Below, piece after piece: positions 17,932 to 31,800 of a stretch of 64,000 bases of DNA. The stretch lies in NCBI RefSeq assembly GCF_000266905.1, contig NC_018027.1, positions 2,852,001 to 2,916,000 on the forward strand. Reading direction: 5' to 3'. The stretch comes from Mycolicibacterium chubuense NBB4 (GTDB taxonomy: Bacteria; Actinomycetota; Actinomycetes; Mycobacteriales; Mycobacteriaceae). The notes below the pieces were generated by a model. That model saw nothing but the letters and a program-made list of their open reading frames with translations. It ran no database searches and had not been told where the DNA came from. Position numbers and translations under genes: made by a program. Within the stretch, counting starts at the first letter, position 1, and each line of letters begins with the position of its first letter.

Positions 17932-20900
17932 ATGACCGAAGGTTCGTCAGCATCGCCTGCTTCGCCGGCTGCGCCGGATCGCCGGGCGATCATCACCGAG
18001 GCCCTGCGCAAGATCGACGATCTGACCGCGCGCCTGGCCGCGGCGGAGAAAGCCGAGACCGAGCCCATCGCCGTGGTGGGCATCGGCGCCCGGCTGCCCG
18101 GCGGCGTCGGCAATGCCGATGAGTTCTGGCAGTTGCTGCTCGACGGCGGCAACGGCGTCATCCGGGTGCCCGCCGACCGGTGGGACGCCGACGAGTTCTA
18201 CTCGCCCGACTACAGCGTGCCCGGCACCATCTGCAACCGCGAGGGCGGTTTCCTGACCTCCTGGCAGCCCGACGAGTTCGACGCCGAGTTCTTCTCCATC
18301 TCCCCGCGGGAGGCCGCCGGGATGGACCCCCAGCAGCGGCTGCTGATGGAGGTCGCGGTGGAGGCGCTCGAGGATGCCAACATCAACCCGCGGACGCTGC
18401 GCGGTTCGGCGACCGGTGTGTTCGTCGGCCTGACCGCCAACGACTACTTCCGTTCGGTGATCGGCACGCTCGCCCCCGAAGAGATCGACCCCTACATCCC
18501 GTTCGGCAACGCGCCGAACTTCGCGGCGGGGCGGCTGTCCTACTTCCTGGGCGTCCGGGGTCCCGCCGTGGTCAGCGACACGGCGTGCTCGTCGTCGCTG
18601 GTGTCGATCCACCTGGCCTGCCAGAGCCTGCGCCGCGGCGAGAGCGACCACGCCCTGGCCGCCGGCGTCAACCTGATCCTGAGCCCGGAGAACAACATCG
18701 CCTGCTCACGCTGGGGCATGCTCTCTCCGCAGGGCCGGTGTGCGACGTTCGACGCCGACGCCGACGGGTACGTCCGCAGCGAGGGCTGCGGGGTCGTCGT
18801 GCTCAAGCGCCTCACCGACGCGCTGCGCGACGGGGACCGGGTGCTGGCCGTCGTGCGCGGGTCGGCGGTCAACCAGGACGGTGCGAGCAGCGGGCAGACC
18901 GTGCCCAACGGGCCCGCCCAGCAGGAGCTGATGCGCACGGCGCTGCGCTCCGCGCGGCTGGAGCCGTCGGACATCGACTACATCGAGGCGCACGGCACCG
19001 GAACCGGGCTGGGCGACCCGATCGAGCTCGATGCGCTGAGCGCCGTCTACGGCGACCGCAAGGACTCCGCGCCGCTGGTGCTGGGGTCGGTGAAAACCAA
19101 CCTGGGCCACCTGGAATCCGCGGCCGGCGTCACCGGCTTCATCAAGACCGTGCTCAGCGTCCAGCACGGCTTCATCCCGAAGCAGCTGCACTTCACCACG
19201 CTGACCCCGCAGGCCGGGGAGGGCGCATCGAAGTTCCACATCGCCGCCGAGCCGATGCAGTGGCCCGCGCACGAGGGTCCGCGCCGCGCGGCGGTGTCGT
19301 CGTTCGGTGTCAGCGGCACCAACGCCCACATCGTCATCGAGCAGGCCCCTGAGACGGAAACCGTTGCCCCGCAACCGGAACCACCGGTGAGCACGCTGGT
19401 CGTCACCGGCAAGACACCGGCCCGGGTCGCGTCGCTGGCCGGGGCGCTCGCCGACTGGCTGCAGACGCCGCACGGCGCAGCGGTGAGCCTGGCCGACGTC
19501 GCCGAGACGCTCAACCATCACCGCGCGCAGCACGCCCGGTTCGCGACCGTCGCCGCGGCCGACCGCGACCAGGCGGTCGCCGGGCTGCGCGCGCTCGCCG
19601 GGGGCTACCCGGCGCCGGGTGTCGCGCCCGTCCACGACGGCGCCTGCGGATCGGGCACCGTGTTCCTGTACTCGGGGCAGGGCTCGCAGTGGGCCGGCAT
19701 GGGCCGCCGTCTGCTCGCCGACGAACCGGCGTTCGCCGCGGCCGTCGACGAACTCGAACCGGACTTCGTGGCCCAGGCCGGCTTCTCGCTGCGCGACGTG
19801 CTGTCCTCGGGCGAGACCGTCGTCGGGATCGACCGCATCCAGCCGGTGCTGGTGGGCGTGCAGTTGGCGCTGACCGCGCTGTGGCGGTCCTACGGGGTCA
19901 CGCCCGACGCGGTGATCGGCCACTCGATGGGCGAGGTGACCGCGGCCGTGGTGGCCGGGGCGCTGAGCCCCGCCGACGGCCTCAAGGTGATCGCCACCCG
20001 CTCTCGGCTGATGAAGCGGCTGTCCGGGCAGGGCGCGATGGCGCTGCTCGAACTCGACGCCGAGGCCGCCGAGAAACTGATCGCGGACTACGACGGCCTC
20101 ACCGTGGCCGTCTACGCGTCCCCCCACCAGACGGTGATCGCCGGCCCGCCGGACCAGGTGGACGCCGCGATCGCGGTGGTGGACGCGCAGGACCGGCTGG
20201 CCCGCCGCGTCGACGTCGACGTGGCCTCGCATCACCCGATCATCGATCCGATTCTCGACGACCTGCGCGCCGAACTGGCGACGCTGCAGCCGAGGACGCC
20301 GACCATCCCGGTGATCGTGACCACCGACGGACGGCCCACCGACGGCGGATGCGTCTTCGACGCCGACCACTGGGTGGCCAACCTGCGCAACCCGGTGCGG
20401 TTCGCCCGGGCGGTCGCCACCGCGGGGGCGCAGCGCGCCGTCTTCGTCGAGGTCAGCCCGCACCCGCTGCTGGGCTATGCGATCAAGGGCACGCTGGCGA
20501 GCCTCGCCGGAGACGAGAATTCAGCCCGAAGCCACCACCACAGCATCGCCACGCTGCAGCGCGACGCCAACGACACGGTGACGTTCCACACCAACCTCAA
20601 CGCCACCCACACGACGCGTCCGCCGAAGACGCCGCCGCGGCCGGGGCCCCGGGTGCAGATCCCGACCACGCCGTGGCACCACTCGCACCACTGGATCCAC
20701 ACCGCGCAGATGCGGGACGCGGTGTCGCGCACCACTTCGGAGGCCCCGGCGGCGAAGGGCGAGGGCGGCTACCACGAGTGGCTGCACCAGTTGAGCTGGC
20801 CGGTGTGCGAGCTGGGCGCGGCCCGCTCCGACGGCGCCTGGCTGGTGCTCACCGACGAGCCGGGCCTCGCGCCGGCCCTGGGCACCGACGCGCGCACGCT

Positions 20901-23409
20901 GCCGCTGTCGGCGCTCGAAACGGATGCAGCCGCGCTGCGGACGGCGCTGGGCGCCGCACAGTTCGTGGCCTACGCACCGTCGGCGCCGTCGCAGCGCTTC
21001 GACGCCGCGGCGGCCTACCGGGTGTTCGGCGAACTGCGCCGGCTCGTGCCCGCGCTGGCCGGAATGAGCTCTGCACCGAAGCTTTTCGTGGTGACGCGCA
21101 ACGCCCAGCCCGTCGTCGACGGCGACCGGGCCAACCCCGCGCACGCGGTGCTGTGGGGCCAGGGCCGCACGCTGGCGCTGGAGAATCCCGAGTTCTGGGG
21201 CGGTCTCGTCGACGTCGACGAGACGCTGCCACCGGAGCTGCTGGGCGCCTACCTGCGCGCCGAAGCCTCGACGCTGGACGCCGCCGACCGTGACGACCAG
21301 GCCGTCTACCGCGCCGGCGAGCGGCGGGTGCCGCGGCTGGAACCGCGCGCGCTGCCCGCGGTGCCGCTCACCCGGCTCGAGGGCGGCACCAGCCACCTCG
21401 TCGTCGGCGCGACCGGCAACGTCGGCCCGTATCTGATCCGTCAGCTCGCCGACATGGGCGCCTCGACCGTCGTCGCGGTCTCCCGGCGCGGCACCGGCCT
21501 GGCCGAGCTCGCCGCCGAACTGGCACGCACTGGCACCACGCTGGTCGAGGTGGCCGCCGACGCGGCCGACGAAGCGTCGATGGCCGCGGTGTTCGACCGG
21601 TTCGGCCGCGACCTGCCGCCGCTCGACGGGGTCTATCTGGCGTCGCTGGCCGGCGGCGAAGCCTTGCTGACCGACATGACCGACGACGACCTGCGCCCGA
21701 TGTTCCGGTCGAAGGTCGACGCCGCGACGGTGCTGCACAAGCTCTCGCTGACCACGCCGGTGCGCCGGTTCGTGCTGTTCTCCTCGATCACCGGACTGCT
21801 CGGCTCCCGCGCCGTCGCCCACTACACGGCGGCCAACGCGTTCGCCGACGCATTCGCCTACGCCCGGCGCGCGCTGGGCCTGCCGGCGACGGTCGTCGAC
21901 TGGGGTCTGTGGAAGTCGTGGTCGGACGCCCAGCCGCAGATGAAGGCGGCGGGACTGGAGCCGATGCCCAACGACGTCGCGATCCGGATGCTGCCGACGG
22001 TGCTGAGCCCGGACGCCGGCACGCACGTCGTCCTCGCCGGCGCCGACTGGCACCGGCTCGCCGACGCGTACCGGATGCGGGCCGCGGTCAAGGTCCTCGA
22101 CCACCTGGTGGCCGCGCCGGCCGACAGCGGTGCGGACCTCGACGCCGTCGCGGCACCGGCCTGGGGGACCGTGCTCGGCGACGAGGTCGCGGGCACGGCG
22201 CACGATCGGCTGTGGCAGGCCAAGCTGCTCCCCGGCGCCCGGTCCTACCCGGTTGCGCACCGCGTGCGCGGCGTCGAGGTGGTGCCGGTCTCGGTTCTGC
22301 TGCAGACTCTGTCGACGGCGGCGGGGAAGATCGGCGGTTCGACCGTGGGCGACGTCCGGTTCGAGTACCCGATCGTCGCGGACGCGCCGAAGGTCGTGCA
22401 CGTGGTCCTGAGCAAGGGCACCGACGGCGAGACGCTGACGGTCTGGTCGAGCGCGCGGCCCGACAGCCCCGAACAGCGGTGGACCCGCCACGCCGGCGCC
22501 CGCCTCGTCGACGCGCCCGGTGCGGCGCCGCAGGGCGACCAGACCCCCCGGGGGAAGGTGTTCGACGGTCCGGCGATCGCGGAGATGCAACGCGCCTGGG
22601 GCGTCGAGGGCCAGCCTTTCGACTGGACGGTCTCCGACTGCACCGCGACGGCCGCCGGTGCGCGGGCCGGCATCGAGCTGCCTGCGGGCACCGAATCGCC
22701 GGCCGCGGCACTGGTCGACGCCGCCGTGCACGTGGCCCGGCTGGCCGACGCCGGCAACGCGCAGCTGCTGCTGCCCGGCGGCGCCGAAAGCCTCTCCGAG
22801 GCCGCCGGCGTGGCCGGCACGCACGGCGTGATCGAGGTGTTCCGGCGTGCCGACAGGACCGACGCGCTGGTCGTGGACGCGATCGTCACCGGCGCCGACG
22901 GCACCGTGTGGGTGGACCTGCGCGGGTTGACCTACGCACCGGTGGAATCCGCACCGGCGCCGAGTGTGACCGATTCCGCGGCGCCACCGGCGGAGTTCGT
23001 CGAGTGGTCGGCGATGACGCCGAAGGAGACGGTCGCCGAGCTGCGGGTGCGGCTGCGCGCGATCCTCGCCCGGGAACTCGGGATGCCCGAGGAGGCAGTC
23101 GATTTCGACGCAGCGTTCCCCGAGCTCGGGTTGGACTCGATGATGGCCATGAACCTGCTGCGCGACGCCAAGGCGCTGGTCCGTATCGACCTGTCCGCCA
23201 CGATGCTGTGGAACCACCCGTCGATCTCGCAGATGTCGGAGTTCGTGGCCGAACTGCTGGCGCCACAACAGCAGGCGGTGGCCGAGGCCGAGCCCGAACC
23301 CGACGACCAGGAACCCGACGATGACGGGTTCAGCCTGGACGACCTGTTCGACAGCATCGAATCCTCTTCCGTCGAATCGGCCAATGCCGGTAGTGAGGGC
23401 GCAATCTGA
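17932..23409 (+). CDS. PKS3: mosaic polyketide synthase with the order KS-AT-KR-DH-ACP
   Basis: 1825 residues. The start is taken as ATG 17932; in-frame TTG 17923 and GTG 17929 are alternatives, and the upstream gene ends at 17926. The N-terminus ([18 protein letters not shown]) is a docking helix that looks like PpsC. KS has Cys219, AT has Ser665 and VASH. The KR has VGATGNVG near 1158 and Tyr1298 in YTAAN. Only after it comes a dehydratase-like domain with [10 protein letters not shown] (His1443) and Asp1596 in DAAVH. The ACP has Ser1736 (LDSMMAM) and the tail contains DLFDSIES. The usual order is DH before KR. The DH is of the same subtype as in PKS1, and the KR as in PKS2, so the gene looks like a recombination product. 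There is no enoylreductase, unlike PpsC. The ACP and tail match PKS1. One continuous frame argues against assembly error. Confidence 0.88.
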   Translation: MTEGSSASPASPAAPDRRAIITEALRKIDDLTARLAAAEKAETEPIAVVGIGARLPGGVGNADEFWQLLLDGGNGVIRVPADRWDADEFYSPDYSVPGTICNREGGFLTSWQPDEFDAEFFSISPREAAGMDPQQRLLMEVAVEALEDANINPRTLRGSATGVFVGLTANDYFRSVIGTLAPEEIDPYIPFGNAPNFAAGRLSYFLGVRGPAVVSDTACSSSLVSIHLACQSLRRGESDHALAAGVNLILSPENNIACSRWGMLSPQGRCATFDADADGYVRSEGCGVVVLKRLTDALRDGDRVLAVVRGSAVNQDGASSGQTVPNGPAQQELMRTALRSARLEPSDIDYIEAHGTGTGLGDPIELDALSAVYGDRKDSAPLVLGSVKTNLGHLESAAGVTGFIKTVLSVQHGFIPKQLHFTTLTPQAGEGASKFHIAAEPMQWPAHEGPRRAAVSSFGVSGTNAHIVIEQAPETETVAPQPEPPVSTLVVTGKTPARVASLAGALADWLQTPHGAAVSLADVAETLNHHRAQHARFATVAAADRDQAVAGLRALAGGYPAPGVAPVHDGACGSGTVFLYSGQGSQWAGMGRRLLADEPAFAAAVDELEPDFVAQAGFSLRDVLSSGETVVGIDRIQPVLVGVQLALTALWRSYGVTPDAVIGHSMGEVTAAVVAGALSPADGLKVIATRSRLMKRLSGQGAMALLELDAEAAEKLIADYDGLTVAVYASPHQTVIAGPPDQVDAAIAVVDAQDRLARRVDVDVASHHPIIDPILDDLRAELATLQPRTPTIPVIVTTDGRPTDGGCVFDADHWVANLRNPVRFARAVATAGAQRAVFVEVSPHPLLGYAIKGTLASLAGDENSARSHHHSIATLQRDANDTVTFHTNLNATHTTRPPKTPPRPGPRVQIPTTPWHHSHHWIHTAQMRDAVSRTTSEAPAAKGEGGYHEWLHQLSWPVCELGAARSDGAWLVLTDEPGLAPALGTDARTLPLSALETDAAALRTALGAAQFVAYAPSAPSQRFDAAAAYRVFGELRRLVPALAGMSSAPKLFVVTRNAQPVVDGDRANPAHAVLWGQGRTLALENPEFWGGLVDVDETLPPELLGAYLRAEASTLDAADRDDQAVYRAGERRVPRLEPRALPAVPLTRLEGGTSHLVVGATGNVGPYLIRQLADMGASTVVAVSRRGTGLAELAAELARTGTTLVEVAADAADEASMAAVFDRFGRDLPPLDGVYLASLAGGEALLTDMTDDDLRPMFRSKVDAATVLHKLSLTTPVRRFVLFSSITGLLGSRAVAHYTAANAFADAFAYARRALGLPATVVDWGLWKSWSDAQPQMKAAGLEPMPNDVAIRMLPTVLSPDAGTHVVLAGADWHRLADAYRMRAAVKVLDHLVAAPADSGADLDAVAAPAWGTVLGDEVAGTAHDRLWQAKLLPGARSYPVAHRVRGVEVVPVSVLLQTLSTAAGKIGGSTVGDVRFEYPIVADAPKVVHVVLSKGTDGETLTVWSSARPDSPEQRWTRHAGARLVDAPGAAPQGDQTPRGKVFDGPAIAEMQRAWGVEGQPFDWTVSDCTATAAGARAGIELPAGTESPAAALVDAAVHVARLADAGNAQLLLPGGAESLSEAAGVAGTHGVIEVFRRADRTDALVVDAIVTGADGTVWVDLRGLTYAPVESAPAPSVTDSAAPPAEFVEWSAMTPKETVAELRVRLRAILARELGMPEEAVDFDAAFPELGLDSMMAMNLLRDAKALVRIDLSATMLWNHPSISQMSEFVAELLAPQQQAVAEAEPEPDDQEPDDDGFSLDDLFDSIESSSVESANAGSEGAI

Positions 23410-26400
23410 TGAAGACCACCTTCGACAGGATCTCGGCGATGACGGTCGAGCAGCGCGACAAGCTCACCGAGCAGTTCGAGAAGGCCTCCCGCGTCGCCGG
23501 TGCCGAACCGATCGCGGTCGTCGGCATCGGCTGCCGTCTCCCCGGCGGGGTGACCGGGCCCGACAGCTTCTGGAAACTCCTGGAGAGCGGCACCGACGCG
23601 GTCACCGAGGTGCCCGCCGACCGGTGGGACGCCGAGGCCTTCTACGACCCCGACGTGAGCGCGCCGGGCCGGATGCCGACCAAGTGGGGCGCCTACCTCG
23701 ACGACGTGACCGGGTTCGACGCCGACTTCTTCGGCATCACCCCCCGTGAGGCGACGTCGATGGACCCGCAGCAACGGGTGGCCCTCGAGGTGGCCTGGGA
23801 GGCGCTGGAGAACGCCGGTTACGCCCCCGACCAGCTGGGCGAGTCGCGGACCGCGGTGATGCTGGGCGTCTACTACAGCGAATACCAGAACGCCTCGCCC
23901 GAGAACGCCGACGCCATCGACGCCTACTCGGCCACCGGCAACGCGCACAGCGTCACCGTCGGCCGCATCGCCTACCTGCTGGGCCTCAAGGGTCCGGCCG
24001 TGGCCGTCGACACCGCGTGCTCGTCGTCGCTGGTGTCGATCCACCTGGCCTGCCACAGTCTGCGCATGCGCGAGAGCGACCTCGCCCTGGCCGGCGGCGT
24101 CAACCTCAACCTGCGCCCGGAAACCCAACTGGCCCTTGCCAAATGGGGCATGCTGTCGCCGCACGGGCACTGCTATGCGTTCGACTCGCGCGCCGACGGG
24201 TTCGTGCGCGGCGAAGGCGCCGGCGTGGTGGTCCTCAAGCGCCTGACCGACGCTGTGCGCGACGGCGACCGCGTGCTCGCGGTCGTGCGCGGATCGGCCG
24301 TCAACCAGGACGGCCGCTCCAACGGGCTCACGGCGCCGAACGCTCCGTCCCAGCGTGATGTCCTCACCCGGGCGCTGAAGTCCGCGGATGTGGCGGCCTC
24401 GACGGTGGACTACATCGAGACCCACGGCACCGGAACAGCTCTGGGTGATCCGATCGAATTCGACGCGCTGGCCGCGGTCTACGGCAAGGGCGAGGCGCCC
24501 TGTGCGCTGGGCACGGTCAAGACCAACATGGGCCACCTCGAAGCGGCCGCCGGTGTGGCTGGGTTCATCAAGACCGTGCTCACGCTGCAGCACGGCAAGA
24601 TCGCGCCGAACCTGAACTTCGAGAAGTGGAACCCGCAGATCGACCCGAAGTCGACGCGGCTGTTCGTGCCGACCGCGACGGGGGAGTGGCCCAAAAGCGA
24701 GCACCCGCGCCGCGCGGCGGTGTCGTCGTTCGGCTTCAGCGGGACCAACGCCCACATCGTGCTCGAGCAGGGGCCCGAGCTCAGCCCTGCGGCGGCGGAC
24801 CCGTCACAGTCGGTGACCACACTGGTCGTGTCGGGCAAGACGCCGGCCCGGCTCGCGGCGGCGGCCGGGGCCCTGGCCGACTGGTTGGAGGGCGACGGCG
24901 CGACCGTTCCTCTCGCCGATGTCGCGTTCACGGTCAACCACCACCGGAGCCGCTACTCCACGATCGCCACGGTGTGCGCCCGCACCCACGCCGAAGCCGT
25001 CACCGGACTACGCGCGCTGGCGGCCGGTCAGAACGCACCCGGGGTGATCGGCGCCCACTCGAGCGATGTGGCGAAAGTCGGCACGGGCAAGGGCACGGTG
25101 TTCCTCTACTCCGGTCAGGGCGCGCAGTGGGCGGGTATGGGCAAGGCGCTGCTCGCCGAGGAGCCGGCGTTCGCCAAGGCCGTCGACGAGCTCGAACCCG
25201 CATTCGTCGACAAGGTGGGCTTCTCGCTGCGCCAGACGCTGGAGTCCGGCGAGCCGCTGGTCGGTATCGACCGCATCCAGCCGGTGATCGTCGGTATGCA
25301 GCTGGCGCTGACCGAGCTGTGGCGCTCTTACGGCGTCGAACCCGACGCGGTGATCGGCCACTCCATGGGCGAGGCGACCGCCGCCGTGGTGGCCGGCGTG
25401 CTGACTCCTGCCGAGGGCCTCGACGTCATCGCGACCCGGACCCGGCTGATGAAGCGGCTGTCCGGTCAGGGCGCGATGGCGCTGCTCGAACTCGAGCCCG
25501 CGGCGGCGGAGAAGCTGATCGCCGACCGTCCGGACGTGACGATCGCGGTCTACGCGTCGCCGAAACAGGTGGTGATCGCCGGACCGCCCGACCAGGTCGA
25601 CGAGCTCGTCGCGACGGTCGACGCGCAGGGCAAGCTGGCCCGCCGCGTCGAGGTGGACGTGGCGTCGCACCACCCGACGATCGACCCGGTGCTGCCCGAG
25701 CTGCGGGAGGCGCTGGCCGCCCTGACCCCGGCCGCGCCGAAGATCCCGCTGGTGTCGACCGTCGCCTACACCGGCTCGGCGCCGATGTACAGCGCCGACT
25801 ACTGGGCCGCCAACCTGCGCAACCCGGTGCGGTTCAGCCAGGCCGTGCACGAGGCGTCCGCCGAGAACAGCAACTTCATCGAGATCAGCCCGCACCCGCT
25901 GCTGAGCCACGCGATCAGCGACACGCTGGCCGCGCAGTCCACCAGCCGCGCCTATCACGTCGGCTCGACCGTGAACCGGGACCACCCGGAGACGCTGGCA
26001 TTCCATGCGCAGCTCGCCGCGGTGCGCCCGCCGGCGGTCGAGCCCGCCGACGGTGAGGGCGGCCGGATCGTGTCAGCGCCACCGACCGCCTGGCAGCATG
26101 TGCCGTTCTGGCAGTCGGATCGGGCGACAGGGCAGCACCTCTCGGGGGCCCACCCGCTGCTGGGCCTGCATGTCGAACTGCCCTCGGGCACCGGTCACGT
26201 GTGGCAGTCCGACGTGGGCACCGAGCCCCATCCGTGGCTGGCCGACCACATCGTGCACGGCCTGGCCGTGATGCCCGGCGCCGGCTTCGCCGAGATCGCG
26301 CTGGCCGCGGGCCGCGAAGCGCTCGGCCTGCCGGCCACCGGTGTCGAGGTGTCCGTCGAGGTGGAGCAGATGCTGCCGCTCGACGACCACACGACACTGA

Positions 26401-28850
26401 CCACCCAGCTGGTGCCCGACACCGGCGACGGCGCCGACGGATCGCTGCGGGTGGAGATCCACTCCCGCTCCGACGCGGGCACCTGGACCCGGCATGCGGT
26501 CGGCACGGTCCGCGCCACCGAGCCGTCCACCGAGCAGGCCGCCCCGGCCAGGGTCGTCCCGTCGTCGGGCGGCACCCCGGTCTCCCCGGCCGACTTCTAC
26601 ACCGCGCTGCGGCGCACCGGCGCCCACCACGCGCACGCGTTCGCGGCCCTGACCCGCATCGCCCGGTCCGCGGGCGCGGCCGACACCGAGATCGTGCTGC
26701 CCGACGAGGCCACCCCGCACCGCGGGATCGCGCTGCACCCGGTGATGCTCGACGCCGCACTGCAAGGCCTGGCCGCCGCGATGAGCGACTCAACCCTCGC
26801 TGACGCCCAGTCGGCTCAAACCGACGTGACCTACCTGCCCGTCGGCTTCGGGTCCATCCGGGTGTACGGCGAGATCGGCCGGCGGGCGAAGTGCCGCGCC
26901 GAACTGGTCAGCGTCGTCGAGGACAGCGGCGACGCGGTCGGCCGGGTCACGCTCACCGACGACACCGGCACCGTGCTGGCCCGGGTCGACGACGTGCACC
27001 TCAAGCGCATCCAGCGCCGCACCGTGCCACTTCCGTTGTCGCAGAAGATCTTCGACTCCCGCTGGGTCGAAACGGCCGCGCCCGGGGGCGGCACGCCCAC
27101 CGGCAGCTGGCTCGCGCTGGCCGACGGCGCGGCGAGCCTGGCGACCGCGCAGGAGTTCGCGTCCGCGTTCGGAGCCGCCGACCGCCGGGTGATCACCGCG
27201 GAGCTCGGCGACGAGTCCGGTGTGCGCGAGGCGTTCGCGTCGGCGACCGCCGATCCGGACCTGCCGCCGGCGGGCGTGATCGTCTTTGTGGACAACCCCG
27301 CTTTCGACGGCACCGACTCGGCCGGCGGGCTGACGCACGCGCGCGACGTCATCTGGGGTGTCGCGGGCACCGTGCGCGCGATCGTCGGCAGCTGGCACGG
27401 CAAGGCGCCGCGGTTGTGGCTGGTCAGCGCCGGCGGCCTCGTCGTCACCGAGGGTGACGGTGCGGGCAACCCCGCCGCCAACAGCCTCAAGGGCCTGGTG
27501 CGCGTGCTGGCCTACGAGCATCCCGACCTCAAGACGACCGTGGTCGACACGGGAGCCGACGACGCCGCGACGGTTCTGGCGACCGAGATCGGCGCCAACG
27601 GTGTCGATGACGTGATCGCGTGGCGGGACGGCGCCCGCAACGTCGAGCGCCTCTCGCGCGCCGCGCTGCCGGCCACGCCGGGCCGGCTGACCGTCCGCCG
27701 GGACGGCTCCTACGTCGTCACCGGCGCGCTCGGCGGCGTCGGCATGGCGGTCGTGCGGTGGCTGATCGACAACGGCGCCGGCCGCGTCGTCCTCAACGGC
27801 CGCAACGGCCCCTCCGACGAGGTGCAGACCGAGCTCGACGCGCTGTCGGCACGCGCGGAGATCTCCGTCGTCACCGGTGATGTCGCCCAGCCGGGCGTCG
27901 CGGAGCGGCTCGTCGCCGCCGCCGAGCAGACCGGCAAGCCGTTGCGCGGCCTGATCCATTCGGCGGCCGTCCTCGAAGACGAGATCTTCGTCGGCCTCAC
28001 CCGCGAGAGCCTGGACACGATCTGGGCGCCCAAGGCGGCCGGTGCGCTGCGGCTGCACGAGGTCACCGTCGACAAGGACCTCGACTGGTGGGTCGGGTTC
28101 TCCTCGATCGTGTCGCTGCTCGGCTCACCCGGACAGGCGGCCTACGCGGCCGCGAACGCGTGGCTGGACGGACTGGTGGCCTGGCGCAGGGCGGCGGGTC
28201 TGCCCGCGATCGCGATCAACTGGGGTCAGTGGGCCGACGTCGGCCTGGCCAGCAGCCTGCGCTTCTCGGTGCTGGATCCGATCACCCCGGCCGAGGGCGT
28301 CGAGGCGCTGGGCGGTGTGCTCGCCGCGGGTCTGTCCCGGGTCGGCATCGCGCGCCTGCGGCTGGACCGGGCCGCGGCGGCCTTCCCGGAGATCCACCAG
28401 ATCGGTTTCTTCGCCGACTTGATCGGCGAGCTGCAGACCGACGAGGTCGACGAGGACTGGGGCGGACCCGAGGCGCTCAAGTCGATGGACGCCGCCGAGG
28501 TCAACCGCGTCGTCGTGGCACGGTTGCGCCGCCGCATCTCGGCGATCATGGGCTACTCCGACGACAGCGCCGTCGATACCGCCCAGCCGCTGACGGAACT
28601 GGGGCTCGACTCGCTGATGGCGGTGCGGATGCGCAACACCATCCGTGGTGATTTCGGGGTGGAGCCGCCGGTGGCACTCTTGCTGCAGGGGGCTACGCTG
28701 GCCGATCTCGCGCTGGATCTGATCCGCCAGCTCGGACTCGAGGAGCAGGAGTCGGCCGAGCGCCCGAACGCGCTGCGTGAGCGGGCACAACAGCGGGCCG
28801 CAGCGCGTCAACGTGCCGCATCGCGGCGGAAAGTGGGACCACGATCGTGA
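23409..28850 (+). CDS. PKS4: PpsD-type polyketide synthase, KS-AT-DH-KR-ACP
   Basis: 1813 residues, like PpsD (about 1827) in length and domains. The N-terminal helix ([19 protein letters not shown]) resembles, from memory, the PpsB docking helix. KS has Cys204, AT has Ser652 (GHSMGE) and VASH. The DH is canonical: [10 protein letters not shown] with His947, and LDAALQ with Asp1115. The KR has GALGGVG near 1438 and Tyr1579 in YAAAN. The ACP has Ser1735 (GLDSLMAV). A basic, Arg/Ala-rich tail follows and probably docks PKS5. With DH and KR but no ER, it should leave an alpha,beta-double bond unless a trans-acting reductase exists; in PDIM synthesis Rv2953 does this for PpsD, but no such gene is seen here. 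The ATG overlaps the PKS3 stop by one base (TGATG). This DH is unlike the DH folds in PKS1 and PKS3. Confidence 0.9.
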   Translation: MKTTFDRISAMTVEQRDKLTEQFEKASRVAGAEPIAVVGIGCRLPGGVTGPDSFWKLLESGTDAVTEVPADRWDAEAFYDPDVSAPGRMPTKWGAYLDDVTGFDADFFGITPREATSMDPQQRVALEVAWEALENAGYAPDQLGESRTAVMLGVYYSEYQNASPENADAIDAYSATGNAHSVTVGRIAYLLGLKGPAVAVDTACSSSLVSIHLACHSLRMRESDLALAGGVNLNLRPETQLALAKWGMLSPHGHCYAFDSRADGFVRGEGAGVVVLKRLTDAVRDGDRVLAVVRGSAVNQDGRSNGLTAPNAPSQRDVLTRALKSADVAASTVDYIETHGTGTALGDPIEFDALAAVYGKGEAPCALGTVKTNMGHLEAAAGVAGFIKTVLTLQHGKIAPNLNFEKWNPQIDPKSTRLFVPTATGEWPKSEHPRRAAVSSFGFSGTNAHIVLEQGPELSPAAADPSQSVTTLVVSGKTPARLAAAAGALADWLEGDGATVPLADVAFTVNHHRSRYSTIATVCARTHAEAVTGLRALAAGQNAPGVIGAHSSDVAKVGTGKGTVFLYSGQGAQWAGMGKALLAEEPAFAKAVDELEPAFVDKVGFSLRQTLESGEPLVGIDRIQPVIVGMQLALTELWRSYGVEPDAVIGHSMGEATAAVVAGVLTPAEGLDVIATRTRLMKRLSGQGAMALLELEPAAAEKLIADRPDVTIAVYASPKQVVIAGPPDQVDELVATVDAQGKLARRVEVDVASHHPTIDPVLPELREALAALTPAAPKIPLVSTVAYTGSAPMYSADYWAANLRNPVRFSQAVHEASAENSNFIEISPHPLLSHAISDTLAAQSTSRAYHVGSTVNRDHPETLAFHAQLAAVRPPAVEPADGEGGRIVSAPPTAWQHVPFWQSDRATGQHLSGAHPLLGLHVELPSGTGHVWQSDVGTEPHPWLADHIVHGLAVMPGAGFAEIALAAGREALGLPATGVEVSVEVEQMLPLDDHTTLTTQLVPDTGDGADGSLRVEIHSRSDAGTWTRHAVGTVRATEPSTEQAAPARVVPSSGGTPVSPADFYTALRRTGAHHAHAFAALTRIARSAGAADTEIVLPDEATPHRGIALHPVMLDAALQGLAAAMSDSTLADAQSAQTDVTYLPVGFGSIRVYGEIGRRAKCRAELVSVVEDSGDAVGRVTLTDDTGTVLARVDDVHLKRIQRRTVPLPLSQKIFDSRWVETAAPGGGTPTGSWLALADGAASLATAQEFASAFGAADRRVITAELGDESGVREAFASATADPDLPPAGVIVFVDNPAFDGTDSAGGLTHARDVIWGVAGTVRAIVGSWHGKAPRLWLVSAGGLVVTEGDGAGNPAANSLKGLVRVLAYEHPDLKTTVVDTGADDAATVLATEIGANGVDDVIAWRDGARNVERLSRAALPATPGRLTVRRDGSYVVTGALGGVGMAVVRWLIDNGAGRVVLNGRNGPSDEVQTELDALSARAEISVVTGDVAQPGVAERLVAAAEQTGKPLRGLIHSAAVLEDEIFVGLTRESLDTIWAPKAAGALRLHEVTVDKDLDWWVGFSSIVSLLGSPGQAAYAAANAWLDGLVAWRRAAGLPAIAINWGQWADVGLASSLRFSVLDPITPAEGVEALGGVLAAGLSRVGIARLRLDRAAAAFPEIHQIGFFADLIGELQTDEVDEDWGGPEALKSMDAAEVNRVVVARLRRRISAIMGYSDDSAVDTAQPLTELGLDSLMAVRMRNTIRGDFGVEPPVALLLQGATLADLALDLIRQLGLEEQESAERPNALRERAQQRAAARQRAASRRKVGPRS

Positions 28851-31800
28851 CGAGCAGTACACCGGCCGAGCTTCCCGACAATGCGATCGCCGTCATCGGC
28901 ATGGCGGGCAAGTTCCCGGGCGCCGACTCGGTGTCGGCGTTCTGGCGCAACCTGCGGGGCGGGGTCGAGTCGATCGTCGACCTGACCGAGGACGACCTGC
29001 GCGCCAACGGCGTGACCGACCGGGCGCTGGCCAGCCGCGGCTACGTGCGCCGTGCGGGGCTGCTGCCGGGCATCGAGGAGTTCGACGCGGACTTCTTCGG
29101 GTTCACGCCGTACGCGGCCCGGATGCTCGACCCGCAGCACCGGCTGTTCCTGCAGTCGGTGTTCCACGCGCTGGAGGACGCCGGCTACGACCCGAAGGGG
29201 CTCGAGTCCACCGTCGGCGTGTTCGGCACCAGCAGCTCGAGCGGCTACCTGCTGCACAACCTGATGTCGAATTTCGACCCGATGATGGTGATCGGGCAGG
29301 GCGCCAGCTTCGAGATGGTGAACCTGTCGCTGCAGAACGACAAGGACCACCTCGCCACCCGGGTGGCGCACCAGTTCGACTTCCGGGGGCCCGCGCTCTC
29401 GGTGGCCACCGCGTGCTCCTCGTCGCTGGTCGCGGTGCACCTGGCGTGCCAGTCGATTCTCAACGGCGAGTGCGACATCGCTTTGGCGGGCGGCTCGTCG
29501 CTGCGCGTCCCGCACCGCGTCGGCTACTGGTACGAGCAGGGCGCGATGGTGTCGCCGACCGGCCAGTGCCGTCCGTTCGACGTGCGCTCCGACGGCACGA
29601 TCTTCGCCAGCGGCGTCGGCGTGGTGGTCCTCAAGGCCCTGCCCGACGCGATCGACGACGGCGACCGCATCCACGCCGTGATCCGCGGCTCGGCGCTGAA
29701 CAACGACGGCGCGACGAAGATGACCTACGCCGCCCCGAACGCGCTGGGCCAGGCCGAGGTCATCGCCGAAGCGCACGCGATCGCGGGCGTCGACGCGTCG
29801 ACGATCACCTACGTCGAGACGCACGGCACGGGCACCCCGCTGGGCGACCCGATCGAGATCGAGGGTCTGCGGCAGGCGTTCGAGCTGGCCGAGGAAACCC
29901 GGAGCGCGCCGTGCTATCTCGGTTCGGTGAAGTCCAACATCGGCCACCTCGAGACCGCGGCGGGCATCGCGGGCCTGATCAAGGCGATCCTGTGCCTGGA
30001 GCACAAGGAAATCCCCGCGACCCTGCACTACACCAGCCCGAACCCCGAGCTGCACATCGACCGCGGACCGTTCCGCATCCGCAGTGCCGACGGGCCGTGG
30101 GAGGCCGACGGCATCCGCCGTGCGGGCGTCAGCTCCTTCGGTGTCGGCGGCACCAACGCCCACATCGTGCTCGAGGAGGCCCCGAACGCTCCCGCGCCGA
30201 CGCCGAGCGCCCGGCCCCAGGTGCTGGTGCTCTCGGCGAAAACCGAGGAGGCGCTGGCCCAGTCGCGTGCCGCGCTGGCCGCTGAGCTCTCCGAGTCGTT
30301 CGGAAGCGACGAGATCAGCCTGCCCGACGCCGCCTACACGCTGACCCGGCGGCGCAAGGATCCGATCCGGCTGGCCGCCGTCGTCCACGACCAGGCCAAC
30401 GCCGCCACGGTGCTGTCGGCGGCTGAGACGGACAATGTCTTCGTCGGCCCCGGGGTGCTCGATGCCGAGTCCTCGGATGATCGCGTCGCGTTCCTGTTCC
30501 CGGGTCAGGGTGCCCAGCACATCGGGATGGCGCGCGGGCTCTACGACAACGAGCCCGTGTTCACCCGGCACTTCGACGAATGCGCGAGCGCGTTCAGCGA
30601 CGAGATGGGCTACGACCTGCGCGCCGAGATCTTCGACGGGGTGGGCCGCAACCTCGAGCACACCGACCGCGCCCAGCCGGCGCTGTTCACGGTCGAATAC
30701 GCGCTGGCCAAGCTGATCCAGTCCTACGGCGTAGAACCGGCGATCATGGCCGGGCACAGCATCGGCGAGTACCCGGCGGCGACCCTTGCCGGCGTATTCG
30801 ACCTCGACACCGCCGTCAAGGTGGTCGCGATGCGGGCCCGCCTGATGCACGCCGCGCCGCGCGGCGTCATGGTGGCCGTGCCCCTGAGCCCGGAGGCGAT
30901 CGCCGAGCACCTCACGCCCGACGTCGACGTCGCGACGATCAACGACCCCGGCAGCTGCGTGATCGCCGGCAGCGAGGACGCGATCCGCACGTTCCAGGCC
31001 GCGCTGGCCGAGAAGGGGATCGTGGCCCGGCGGGTGCGCACCTCGCACGCCTTCCACTCGCGGTTGATGGACCCCGTCGTCGCGGAGTTCACCACGTTCC
31101 TGTCGGGAATGACGTTGCGGGAGCCGCAGATTCCGCTGCTGTCCAACATCACCGGCACGACGATGTCGGCCGGCGAGGCGACCAACCCGGCGACGTGGGC
31201 ACGCCAGATCCGGGCCACCGTCCGCTTCGCAGACGAGCTCGACATGCTGCTGAGCGACCCGGCCCGGGTGCTCGTCGAGGTGGGGCCCGGTGGCACGCTG
31301 ACGTCCTCGGCGGGCCGGCACCCGCGCTGGTCGGACAAGCACCGCACCGTGCGGCTGATGCGGCATCAGGCCCAGAACCGCAGCGACCACGACACGTTCC
31401 TGCTCGCGCTCGGCCAGCTGTGGGCCGCCGACATCGATGTCGACTGGAATCAGGGTGCCGACGAGAGCCGGACCCTGGTGACGCTGCCCGGCTACCCGTT
31501 CGCCAAGCAGCGGCACTGGGTCGAGCACAACGTCAACGCCGCGTGGGTGACCGGCGACGCGAACGCCGGCGGGGTGTCCGGCGCGGCCACGTCCGCCGGA
31601 GCGGGGATTCCGGGGCCGGTCGCCGCCGGCGGCAAGTCGTCGGTGGAGACGTCGCTGCAGCGCATCTGGTCGCAGTGTCTGGGCCTGCCCGACATCGACC
31701 GCAACGCCAACTTCTTCGAGCTGGGCGGCGACTCGCTGATCGCGATCAGCGTGGCGATGACGGCCGGACACCAGGGGCTGGACCTGACGCCCCAGGACCT

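Noticed and set aside
13523..17953. A very long open frame (over 1400 codons) on the minus strand through PKS2
   Set aside because: It is antisense to a PKS with complete motifs. High third-position GC removes stop codons on the other strand; the translation is Arg/His/Gly-rich and shows no known domain. The same holds for the long minus-strand frames through gcvP/tesA, PKS1, PKS3 and PKS5.
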